Origin: Clonostachys chloroleuca
Lineage: Eukaryota > Ascomycota > Sordariomycetes > Hypocreales > Bionectriaceae
DNA: 64,000 bases
Reading direction: 5' to 3'
Assembly: GCA_037952775.1 (NCBI GenBank)
Contig: JBANAY010000001.1
Span: 4,898,001 to 4,962,000, forward strand
A model generated the notes under the pieces. It did no database searches. It was not told the DNA's origin and saw only the letters and a list, made by a program, of their open reading frames with translations. Shown here one piece after another: positions 54,401 through 64,000 of this stretch. The position numbers and the translations under genes are program-made. How positions within the stretch are numbered: the stretch's first letter is position 1; the number at the start of each line of letters is the position of its first letter.

Positions 54401-57400
54401 AGCATCATTCATTAGATCGCCGTCAGCAGCCTCCTCGCCGCTCGTATGGCGAAGATAACACCATCGTCGAAAAATGCGCCAGTAGAGCGCGGATACGTTG
54501 GCGAATGTCCACGCGGCATTATCAGAGAACTCTGTCTGATACCCCAGCAGATGCGCCACGACCTCAACCTGCGACAGTGGCCGCTCCGTAAAGACACGGT
54601 TGGCTACCTTCATCAGGAACTGTCTTGTTTTGTTCTGTCTGCCCTCGCCTCTGTCGGTTACATCCCCTCGGTCCGCTGTACGACCCTGCCTCTGCTGGCC
54701 GTCCAACGTATCCAACATCTGTGATGCGGCGGCCAGGCGCTTCCACACCGGATCCTCGACTTTGGTCGCATAATTCGTCAGATAGTATACGAGCGCCATG
54801 GTCTTGCACTGCGTCGCGATGAACGAGATGTCGTGGTTGTGCCGGAGCCCTACTGCCATTGCCTTGTTCCACCTGTTCACCATGCTGTGTGACCGGCGGA
54901 TCTGCAGCGTACCGTCCGGGTTGAACGCCGTCGTCTCGGTCAGCTTCCACGGAGCCTTGAAGCGGCACAGCCCTTGCTTACCCTCTCGCCTTCCTAGTGA
55001 GTACTTCACGCACGTTGGACTGTGCGTGTGGATCTGCGTCGCGCCGGCGCAGAAGTTGGCTTCTTCATCAAAGGACGCGGCAAACTGTTGACTGTTTTGA
55101 AAGAGTGGTGAGATATCTGATGTGATTGACCTCTCCGCCCGGACCGCATAAAATGCCTCCTGGTCTAGATCCTAATTGTTCATACTGTCGTCAGCCTAGG
55201 AGCGAAATTATCTCCACTTTAGGACTTCGACCGTTACTATAATGATAACGAAGACATACCTCAGAGAAGACGCTATCAATGTACTCAATAATGCTGCTGC
55301 GATAGGATGCTCCCTCCTCACCACATACATCCGTCAATACTGAATTCAGCCCCATGTTTCCTTGAAGCCACAACAGCCCGTGAACATGGAGCGCACCCCG
55401 CTCATTGGTCTCGACAGCCCCAAAATACTGGCTGATACGTCCAAAGACGGACTCCTCACCCACCTTGGCATAGTGCTCGAAGAACAGTGAGATCTCCCTG
55501 TGGAAGAAGATGGCCGAGCTTACCGGATCGGAGATCGCCAGTCGCGCACGCTTGTAGGCCATATCCAGACTCCTCAAGAATGATTCAGCTTCTTCGGGAT
55601 CGCGGCTGCGGTGCGCCGCCAGCCTCAGCTTGACCGGATTGGTGATATCGTTCGGGTTGAGCGTGAACCAGATGGCGGGGATGCCGTACCGGATGATGAG
55701 CGACTTGATCTTGCGTCGCAGGCTCAGACGATGCTCCCTCGACATCGGTTGTCTGAATCCGTACAGAGAAAGGCTTTTGAGAAGCTCCTTGATGCCTTCG
55801 TCGGCCGTCTGGCCGGAGATCTCAAGCTCCTGCTGAGCCAGCCCCAGCCTCTCTCTGCTCAACGAGTGCACGATACGCTCAACAGAGGGAAAGTCCTTTC
55901 TCGACACACTCAACATGCTCACTCGGCGGTTCCTTGACCTGACACCCAAGTTGAAGACAAGAAAGGCGAAGATATGGTGGGTCGCGAAGCGCCCGCCGTG
56001 CCGCCTTAGTACCGCCTCAGCCCATGCCGTGAGGCTCATGTTCCGCGACGCCAGGAGGCTCCTCGCCGACGCCTCTACGGCTTCGTCAAAGCCCACATCT
56101 GCCTCGCCGCCAGCGATGACGATATTCTCTTCCACTAGCCGAGGGCCGCCGGTACCAAATGGAAACAGGGTTGGAAACGTCTTGGCGAAGAACGAGGGAT
56201 CATGAGAGTCGGCAAATTCATCGCCATGAGACACTGAAATGTATGGCTCTAGGCCGAGCCCTCGCCGCACAGATGCCGACCCTACCCATCCTCCTAATCT
56301 ACCACCTTCCCCAGCAGCCCGATCTGCTTCTTGTTCGACATCCTCGCCTACAGCTTCCCAGGCGAACTGTAGCCTGTGTGCGTCCGCAACATCCGGCTGG
56401 GCGTCGAGTGCAAACATGCCGGATGAACTGACTTCGTGGATGACGGCCTCAGGATTATTGATACCAGCGCCCGGACGGTCTTCTCCCACTCCCTCATAGC
56501 CTCTGTCGCTAAACAGTGCTTCATTGCCTCGGCTCGCTTCTTCGGGGCAGTCAGCCCCTCCTCCTTCTTCTTCTTGTTGCTCACGCCTAAGCATGGCCAT
56601 GATGTCGTCGATGTCCACAGCGTCATCCTCCTCTATCCCGCGCTCTGCAGACGGCACTATCTGGGCTGTACGCACCTTTTCCCAGGCAGATGGTTCGTTA
56701 CGCTCCATGCGCTCAAGGATCTGTGACGGCACATCATGAGGCGGAGTTCCCCAGCTGTCCATCTCGGCCTCGTCGATTTCAATGTCCCTATAGTGAGGGT
56801 TATTTATCCGCAGCCAGGCCAGAGCCTCCTCGACGACACGACGCCGTACGGACAGAAGCCTCGATAGGTCGCTAGGTCCCGCTTTCTGCGCACCGTGCCA
56901 CGATACGTGTATCTCGTCCATGACCTGGACGAGGGGGTGAGGAAGGACCCTAGTGACCAGCTCCTGAACATTATTAGGGAATACCGTGATGTGTCCCTTG
57001 ATATGTTTTGGATACGTGATGCCCTGTCGTTGCCCATCCGTTACGCTATACTTTGTGATGAATCCATAGCATGAATTCAGACTGATGAGCTTCTCCTCAA
57101 CCGGGGTGAGTCCTTTTAGTTCCTCTGGGAACATATGCTCACATCCTAGGCCAACGTGCACCCAGGCAGCAGCCGACAGACAATCTCTCAACAGGCAGCT
57201 CACGCATTCTAGGCAGGCTAGAATACGGCCGCCGATGGGAAAGCACTCGCGGCAGGTAAGAGCTGAGCCGTCGCGCTTTCCCGTAACACTAGACTCCCAC
57301 TGGTCCCAGCTTACATCTTCCAGCTCGCCCTTCCCGCACTTCCGGTAACACACCGCGCATGTCCATATGGGCAAAGTTTCGGTGTCGTGAAAAGCACTAT

Positions 57401-58481
57401 AGAATGCCTGCACGGTCGATAGCTTCCTCTCCTGCGGGACGGGCGTACACCATTCTTTGTTCAGGGACAGCCGCTCTTTCTCGGCGAATTCCTCCTCAAG
57501 GCAGCGCAAAACGCTGGCGACATCCTCTTCCCACTCTTGCTCTTTTCTTTCCATATGGGCGCCTGAGCGAGCCCGTTTAGCTGGCGGCCCCTCTCTGCCG
57601 ACTGTATTAGTGTTCCTCTTTCGCCGGGGCGCACTCAAGGTCGAGGATATATCCAGTCCTAGGCCTAGCTCCGTCACTGCCACCGCCACTTCCGGAGCCT
57701 CCTGTGCAGCTGGTATGATTTGTCTCAACGCCTGCGGTTCTTGCGCCCCTCGAGCCCGCTTAGGCCTTCGTACGTGTTTACCTCGCTTTGACCCGAAGGG
57801 CGCTGGGGGGGCATTGGTCGCTCGATGCTGCGGATTCCCTCTTCCCAGGCTGGAGTCCTCGCTGCCAGCTCCTGAGCGCAGCGGTTGCTCAACAGATGCT
57901 TGCTCTTCTTGCCCGGGCGTTGCCTCCCTAGGTCGTATGGCCCGCGGGGCGACGGCTCGGGGGATGGTGGTCTGCGTACGAGTGACAGGCCTCCCAGGGC
58001 GCCGCTTCTGGTGCTTTTCCTCTTCCCTGGCTTCGCGCGTCTCTACCGAGGCCTCACTCTCCGGTACTTGTTGGGTTGGCCTCGGGCTTGGGTAGGCTTG
58101 CTCGCCAGCCTCAGAGAGTCCTGTAGACCCCCTCGGCCGAAGCTCCCGCAGCGGCGGAGCACGCCCTTCATTAGCGCTAGCCGCCGAACGACCTCGCCTG
58201 ATCCTGGTGCGACGGACGAGACCGTCTATGACTTTCCGTTTGTGCCCATTGGACCGCTCCTCGCGGAGGTTGCTGAGTCCTTCTACCTTTCCATTTTCAC
58301 CCGTACCCTGTGTTTCCCTGGGCAGAATCGGCCGGAATATCGTGGGTCGGGTGGTCTCTGCTATGTGATGCTCCCGTTGTCTATCCTCATTGCTAGCTTC
58401 ATTGCTTAGTCCGATGCACTGCCTCTGGCCCATATCCTCAGCCAGGCTGTGGATGTTGACCTTGTGCTGCTCTGTAGGCAT
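51495..58481 (-). CDS. Helitron Rep-helicase (RepHel), three exons, intact
   Basis: Exons 55260-58481, 54078-55171 and 51495-53973 join in frame to about 2264 residues (introns of 88 and 104 bp). The frame extends upstream without ATG to about 58,517. The N-terminal 330 residues are Arg/Pro/Glu-rich. A Cys-rich segment (CAVCYRKCGKGE, CRECF, CLECVSC) follows, then a DUF6570-like block near 470 (YGFITKY, YPKHIKGHITVFPNNVQ), then Helitron_like_N with PAIWFTLNPND and the HUH endonuclease motif in ERGALHVHGLLW (about 1032), and a Tyr in IIEYIDSVF. The C-terminal Pif1/RecD helicase has GGEGGTGKS (Walker A, about 1750), LLIIDEVSM, VLFCGDFHQF, VVTPLNRNRW, TDYKVQGRTL and YVQLSRC. The enzyme nicks one strand and drives rolling-circle transposition. 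All motifs are intact and no internal stop is seen. Confidence 0.93.
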
Positions 58482-59326
58482 AAGAAACCCTGTGTCTCGG
58501 CTGCCGTCCTGTTCCACGTTTCGTTTGCTGCTTTTCCAAGCTCACTTCCTTCCCCCATCGTGGGCGTACTGTTGAACGGACCTGGTGCTCTTTTTCCCTG
58601 TCCAGGTGGCATCCTACGGATACGTGCGCTATGCTCTTTATTACGTCCTCCTTCCTCAGCGTCTAGGCCTCAACTTCTTATGACTTCGGTGCCATACTTG
58701 CCTGACCAATACTTGCCTGACCAGCCCGCCTTCCGAGACATCTCGTCGTATGTATCTTCCGAACCCCGCCTTTCTATCAGCTCCTCTCGCTAGGATTCTA
58801 TTCACGCCTTTTCATCCAGGGAACACCGCCTCCAATGCTGGCCTAATCTATGTGATCCTTTTTAGGCTATTATTGAACTATCTCATGCTGCTGTTAGGAT
58901 ACCACGCGTAAAGCAAGCCTATGCGCGATAGTGACTCTCCATCCGAGATGAAAGGCTCACCGCCTGGCTTGTGTGGGTGGAAGTTCTTTCGCCTACATTG
59001 TATACATGTGGTTTCAGATCTCCTCTAGACATCCCGCTAAATATACCTACTCTCCTTTTTCTCCCCTCTCCGCGATGCCTGACCGCAACTTGCATGCGAT
59101 TACGCTCCTCCCTGCTGTGTCCACGTCGCCAGTCGCCTTCGTCCTCCGGTATCCCCTTTTCCCTCTTTTCCGCTTCGTCTCTATTCCCTTTCATTTTTGG
59201 GCTCCTCTTGGCCTTTTTTTCTTCAAACCGTATCTGTCAAAGAGCCAGCCTCACATCTCTCTCTCTTAAAAGAAAAAAAACCCTATCAAAAGGGGCCCCT
59301 TGATCGCCGAGTGACTTCCAGTGACA
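58482..59326. promoter_or_regulatory. Divergent promoter region of the Helitron gene pair
   Basis: About 845 bp between the RepHel start (minus) and the 512-aa gene (plus). It is pyrimidine-rich on the plus strand near 59,040-59,260, typical of a fungal transcript start. Small ORFs crossing it have no features. Confidence 0.45.
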
Positions 59327-60936
59327 ATGTCCGCTTCCGCCACCACCGTGGATGGCTCGCCGCAGGCTCGCAAGCCGCTGGACAGCCAGAGAGGCGCCGG
59401 CGGCGACATGTCCATCATGTTCTTTGTCCAGCCCGGCTGCCCTTCGAGATTCGCCTCTGCAGACGAGCATCGAGTGAAGGGCCTGAATGCCGAGACCATA
59501 GCGAGGGTCGTCCTTCCGACCCCTCCATGGCTCACAGCCCCGGATTACTCTCCTTTGCGTGCCCAACCTGACGACTCCTCTCCCTCCATATTCTTCAGCC
59601 TCAACTTATCTATATACAACCAGCAAATTGATCCCGAGGACTGGTCCAACCAGTGGTTCTTTATGGCGGGCCGTGTCCATCCTTTTGCGTTGACCTGGGA
59701 AGTCAATCCTCAGGATAGGCCGGAAATCTCGGCTGATGACGCCTTCCTCACCTACACCATCCCGGCTCTTATCGTGCGTGATCAAGGGTATCAGCCGTAT
59801 GTTATGGTCCTTTTGTCCTACTGTCTAATCGTTCTTGTGATTTGCCGCTGACCCCCTTCGCCCACAGTGTACTGCCCCGAAGTCTCTGCTCTGCGGTCGA
59901 CCAATTCCCTCTCCTCTCCCCAATCGTTAGTTTTACCGGCAATATCGTCGGACCAGGTCACAGTCTCCTGCAGAGGGAGCTTGTGCCCGCTCTGGACGAT
60001 GTCCAGCTCAGATGCTGTGGCTTTGTTCAGCTAACCACATACCTTGCCCCGGGCAATCCTGTCAAAACTCCCTTCAGAGGCTTCCACCCTTTCCAGGCCT
60101 TTGTCATTTTCCCGATCCGCGCGAATCCATGGGCCTCGCTTTGCAAGAAGATGGCTGAGAGACGAGACACCCACTTCCAGAATAATGGTTTGTTGACCTG
60201 CACCGGCAAGGTTGCCGGCTTGCTCGACCATCGCCTCATGGTGCAGCCACCGGGTCTTGCGCAGGATTACGTCTTCATCGTCGTCCCGGACTCATGGACC
60301 TTTCTCGACAAAGGACTTTCTGTATCTGCTCCACCAATGCAGTCGCCCACCCCTGCGGTATCAGCAGTCCATCCAACGTCTTCCGGCCACAGGTCGTTCG
60401 AGGAGATCAAGGCCACCTTTACCTCGCGCAGACCTGCTGCACTTCTGATGCCTCGACCCACGGGGACCCCAACTCCAACCTCTACCCCAGAAAAATCAAT
60501 GCCATCTGTTGCCTCTACCCCTACCCCTACCCCTATCCCGAACCCTTCTCTACAACACCACACCCTATCTACCCCACCCGCACCCAAACGACCAGTTTCG
60601 GGTATCGACCACACATCGCCTTCCAAACGACCGCGCCTAGCGCCGTCATCCCCCACAGCGACCCCGTCCTCAGTATCATCATCATCTCCCATCGGTAGCT
60701 CAAGCTCCAAACCGACTGACGAGCTCCAAATAGTATGCGGCGGGGACCAAGCCCCCATCGCATCTTTCACGAGACACGTCGCACCCGAAACTCGTCTACC
60801 TGTGGCTGCGCCCGCGCCCTTGCCCACGCACGCGCTGGACCCTCTTACAGCCTCTGGGTCAGAAGCTTGCAATCGTCCCCATCGAAACCGCAACCCTCCC
60901 AAGAAGTATTTAGAAGATGTCTCCAAAGTGCAGTAA
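59327..60936 (+). CDS. Helitron-linked protein, 512 aa, possible OB-fold single-strand DNA-binding protein
   Basis: Exons 59327-59796 and 59868-60936 (71-bp intron, GTATGT...GCTGACC...CACAG) give 512 residues. About 60-310 is a folded region of beta-type segments: SFTGNIVGPG, DVQLRCCGFVQLTTYLAPG, FHPFQAFVIFPI, HFQNNGLLTCTGKVAGLLDH and DYVFIVVPDSWTFLD. The GLLTCTGKVAG...FIVVPDSW pattern recalls the first and last strands of an OB fold. The C-terminal 200 residues are Pro/Ser/Thr-rich with a nuclear-signal-like SPSKRPRL and a basic NRPHRNRNPPKKYLED. No family is named with certainty. Head-to-head pairing with RepHel and shared GC-rich codon use suggest it belongs to the Helitron; RPA-like partners are known in plant Helitrons. 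Confidence 0.65.
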
Positions 60937-60999
60937 GTGGATGGGCTAGGTGTAAACTCATTTTTCGTCAGATAGCGCTCATAGATACAATAATCTATT

Positions 61000-61965
61000 T
61001 CCAAGTGCTATCATTAAACTCGTCTACCCGCGTATGTCATCATCACCATTCACACACCCCTGGCTGCCGTATACTTCTCAATTATGCAACTTCCACTCCG
61101 GTTTCTGAAATACTCTACATATTATTGCCTAGCATTCCTCCCATTCTCATATAATCATTGCAGTAACCTATATAACAATTTCTTGGAATAAAATGTCTCC
61201 TGATGTTTTTTTCACCACCCTTCTGGCCATCGAACAATCACAGTGTGAAACATTTTAAGTTATAGGGTATGCCCCAGAGCCACATCATGTGCTGATTGGC
61301 ACCACGCTAAAACGGCGCTACCACAAACCAACTTTTTTCCACCTATGTTTCGAACTTGGAGGCTGTGATTAGAGTCAACAAAAGAAATAGAAAAAACGTC
61401 AGTAGGTAGCTTCGTTCCTCAAGGCTCCTTTGCGCAAACCGCGACCGGTTTGCCTCTCCTGTGCTCTACCCCTCGACTTAAGCCCTCATCCTGATTGGTT
61501 GGTTGAGCTCGTTCTCGCTCTCTGATTGGCCTGTTTCTCGCGTCTTTGATTGGTCTTTAATCGACGATCGACTCCTTGCTCTATTGGTCCCTTTTTCCCT
61601 TGGTTTTTTTGGGTTTTTTTTTTCTCTATCTTTCTCTCTTCCTTTTCCTTCCGCAATAACCCCTGATGGGATTTTGCACACGTTTCATCCACTATCCGCT
61701 GTAATTAATATTCTTTCTTCGCTGATCCACAGTAAACCTCCCCTGTAGCATCCACCCCTACAGGCGCGGATCCAGCGCCGGGAATTTATCATTGGAATTT
61801 CGCCAAGAATAGCCAAAAACGGACCAAGCGTGCTAGATCTACGTGCACTGAACAATATGTATCCTGTTCATACCACATTGGCAATCACCCAAATAATCGT
61901 CAAATTACGTACAGCATATAGCAGCCAATATAGGATATAGTACAGTAGGGTTTTATTTCAGCCTT
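61000..61965. other. Non-coding right flank of the Helitron region
   Basis: No gene is seen. It contains the repeat-plus-hairpin at 61409-61452 and an array of at least four GATTGG/ATTGG (inverted CCAAT) boxes at 61,490-61,590. It also has homopolymer T tracts and AATTTCGCC at 61797-61805, matching the inverted left-border sequence at 13906-13914. From about 61,850 AT content rises. Confidence 0.45.
61409..61452 (+). repeat. Repeat-family copy with hairpin, right side
   Basis: GCTTCGTTCCTCAAGGCTC (61409-61427) is followed by CAAACCG-CGAC-CGGTTTG (61435-61452), then CCTCTCCTGTGCTCTACCCC. It has the same arrangement as 36300-36345, where the stem is CAAGCCGC/GCGGTTTG. The stem pairs despite changed bases. 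Confidence 0.8.
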
Positions 61966-62085
61966 AGCCAATTTGGGCTTCAACTCTTTCCAGGCTGGTC
62001 TTCTGGTCCGGCCAGATGTATGCCCCAGAAATCGGACATACTTTAATGATTGCCCTAATGTTATCCAACAACGCTAGTTCCTGAT
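61966..62085 (-). pseudogene. Possible 3' exon remnant
   Basis: A minus-strand open stretch after a 3' splice-like TACTTACAG reads EDQELALLDNIRAIIKVCPI, then SGAYIWPDQKTSLERVEAQI and a stop. The composition is coding-like. No partner exon or family is recognised. Confidence 0.3.
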
Positions 62086-62419
62086 CTTCCGCTGTAAGTA
62101 TTACGATCACCTTTCGGTTGAGCTTCTATTATCCCGTAACCGCCTCTCGCCTAGATGCATATTGAAGGGGATCAAGTCCCAGCTACTCTGCATGATTAGT
62201 TGGCAAACGTAAGCACTCAGCCGTACATGGCTGGTTGGGCAGCAACTAACCCGTCGGGCATTTCGTAGATATTGTAGATTTGCTCAACCCTTAACTCCAT
62301 TTCCTCGTTAATAATTCTTCTTTTCGTAAGGCCTGGGGGCCAAGACGATATACGTAGTGCAAAATATATTTCTGCTCTATTTCGTACTATAAGACCATCA
62401 GTCACTAAAGCCTAATCCA

Positions 62420-63850
62420 AAGAGCCCTATTTTGGCGTCTGTCAACAGCACCTCTTGGCCTGCAATCGACGACCATACGCCTGTGTGGATCTACATTGCA
62501 GCTGCGATATCTTCGTTTAAACTGTCGGATATTTTTGTATGGGATTGTACTTGGTCGTACAGTGCAGTATGGAATACTTTAATCAGCGTCTTTCTCGTTC
62601 TCGCTGTATATATATATTTCCTTTGGCGGATATTGGGTTTGGGTATCTATTGTAACCCAAAATACGGAACTACAGCTACCGTAAAACCGGCGGGCAATGT
62701 ATTGAATATTGAGGTTGGCGATATTGCGGAAACCGGGGCGATGATTTTAGGAGACGGAAATAGGAACACTTCAGATGTAAGCTTCAGCCTAGAGAAGAGA
62801 ATACCTCGAGACTATGATGATACCTGTATACTAACAGCTGATACTCCTAGACGAAAGTTAGCTAATGCAGACTATACTATCGGCTGGATCTGCGCTATAA
62901 AGTTGGAGCATGTTGCTGCAGCTGTGTTTCTTGATGAAAAAGACGAAGAGCCAGAATATATTCTCCCTCGTAATAATAATAATTATACTTTAGGCAGAGT
63001 CGGGAGGTATAATGTTGTTATTACTGTCTTACCAAAAGGGGAGTACGGTATTTCCTCCGCAACGAGCGTCGCAAGAGATATACTGTACACCTTTCCAAAC
63101 ATTAGAATTGGTCTAATGGTTAGTATCGGCGGTAGTGCTCTAAGTAAGAAATACGATATCTGTCTAGGGGATATTGTGGTAAGTGCTCCTTACTATAGTA
63201 ATAGTGGTATATTTCAGTACGACTTCGGTAAAACGATATAAGATCGAGAATTCTATATAACTAAAGTCTTAGACTAACTGCTAATAGTCTTACGAACTGT
63301 AATATATAGACTTAAGACTGAGTATAAGATTAAAGGTTATTAGTTTGATATGACTATTGATTATATTCTCAAGGGTAATAAAAGATTACAATATAAGTAT
63401 AAGCGACCAGAGCTAAATAGTAATAAGCTATATCGAAGCGATATTATCCATCCTCCAGAATATAACTCAGATTGTATAGCAGCCTGTAGCAATAGCCTAT
63501 CCAAATTAATAGCACAACAGTAGCGAAGGAAGGGCGAAGATAACCCAGCTATTTATTACAGTTTGATTATATTAGCGAACCAGCTTATAAAGGACGCTTT
63601 AGTCCGGGATAGAATTACTATAGAAAACAATATTCTATGCTTTAAGATAGAAGCAGCCGGATTAATAAACTATTTTCCCTGTTTGGTAATCCGCAGTATC
63701 TGTAACTATTCTGATATATATAAAAACAATATCTGGCAAGGTTATACGGTAATAGCAGCAGCAGTATATACAAAAGACTTGCTATATAAGATTATACTAA
63801 GTAAAGTAGAGGGTAAGAGGAGACTCAGTAAGCTTATACAGAGTAGTTAG
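62420..63850 (+). pseudogene. Nucleoside-phosphorylase (PNP_UDP) domain protein, RIP-type stops
   Basis: The frame has a hydrophobic segment (TLISVFLVLAVYIYFLWRIL, likely membrane helix), then the fungal PNP domain: DYTIGWICAIKLEHVAAAVF, NYTLGRVGRYNVVITVLPKG, SATSVARDILYTFPNIRIGL, MVSIGGSAL, DICLGDIVVSAP and FQYDFGKTI. It continues through at least four in-frame stops (first at 63239) to LCFKIEAAGLINYFPCLVIR and SICNYSD...WQGYTVIAAAVY. All the stops are TAA/TAG where relatives can have CAA/CAG, fitting C-to-T RIP. This domain commonly forms the N-terminus of fungal NLR-like or ankyrin proteins; nothing recognisable follows the PNP domain here. There is no ATG in frame before the domain. Confidence 0.85.
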
Positions 63851-64000
63851 TACTTTGCTTTTATTTTATTTATTATTATCTTTTTTATATTCTAATAAGA
63901 GTATTAATATCTAGAAAGTTAGTAAAAGGGTAGATAATATTTATTAATTAGTATCTGAAACCAGAGATATAACTAAGCTTATATAAGATAGTAACTATCT
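63851..64000. other. AT-rich RIP-like right edge
   Basis: Composition returns to that of the left flank (TA-rich, stops in all frames). No feature is identifiable in the last 150 bp. Confidence 0.6.

Larger units (their letters stand above)
51420..61000 (-). mobile_element. Autonomous Helitron (rolling-circle transposon), boundaries not fixed
   Basis: A GC-richer block holding an intact Rep-helicase gene on the minus strand and a divergent 512-aa gene. Helitrons end in 5'-TC and 3'-hairpin-CTRR and make no target duplication, so limits are hard to set by eye. With the Rep gene on minus, the 3' end should lie left of 51,495 and the 5' end right of the gene start. The dispersed repeats at 50,860-51,410 and 61,409-61,452 bracket the block and may relate to its termini. 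That the plus-strand gene belongs to the element is inference. Confidence 0.65.

Noticed and set aside
52089..58409. Many plus-strand ORFs of up to about 210 codons across the Helitron gene
   Set aside because: They are shadows of a GC-rich minus-strand gene with full Rep and helicase motifs.
1..64000. tRNA, rRNA or telomeric repeats
   Set aside because: I saw no cloverleaf with A/B boxes, rRNA segment or TTAGGG array, although a careful covariance search could still find a tRNA.

Overview
The window looks like an accessory, repeat-rich block from a filamentous ascomycete (Pezizomycotina). Genes have short 45-100 bp introns with GTRNGT donors and CTRAC-type branch sites. Two flanks are extremely AT-rich with signs of repeat-induced point mutation (RIP). 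Recognisable families are fungal: DUF3435 recombinase, PF11001/YDR124W-like protein, nucleoside-phosphorylase domain, nuclease-kinase fusion, and an ascomycete-type Helitron.

Layout. 1-13,900 is almost gene-free AT-rich DNA. It holds a structurally complete but RIP-destroyed Ty3/gypsy chromovirus (LTRs 1949-2326 and 9033-9410, TSD CGTTT) and a 64-bp minisatellite. At about 13,900 the composition switches abruptly, and 465 bp later an intact five-exon DUF3435 tyrosine recombinase begins (14,365-16,838), with a full R...YxxR...H...Y catalytic set. This is the family that supplies the captain gene of Starship giant transposons. Downstream lie a MADS-like microprotein, an unknown 352-aa protein, a Nudix hydrolase, a PF11001 gene, an RNase H remnant, an Asp/Glu racemase and a rhodanese-type sulfurtransferase that lacks its catalytic Cys.

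29.9-51.4 kb is a mosaic of duplicated and broken pieces. It contains a nuclease-kinase fusion gene with two truncated relatives, an inverted pair of GCGTACG-rich repeats, an ABC-transporter fragment, minisatellites, a dispersed GCCTTGAGGAACGAAG repeat family, a seven-TM membrane protein, a nucleoside-hydrolase remnant and an F-box remnant. 51.5-61 kb is GC-richer and carries an intact Helitron Rep-helicase gene (three exons, about 2264 aa). It is divergently paired with a 512-aa gene that may encode an OB-fold-like protein. From about 61.8 kb AT content rises again, and a RIP-type nucleoside-phosphorylase pseudogene ends the window.

Interpretation. The captain-like gene just inside a sharp RIP/non-RIP border, followed by a mosaic cargo that includes another transposon, makes a Starship-type element reading left to right the most interesting hypothesis. 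Its right end is not proven within the window. Several genes (Nudix, racemase, PF11001) look like ordinary metabolic or regulatory genes and could be either cargo or resident genes. Domain calls rest on recognising motifs by eye; no database search was run.
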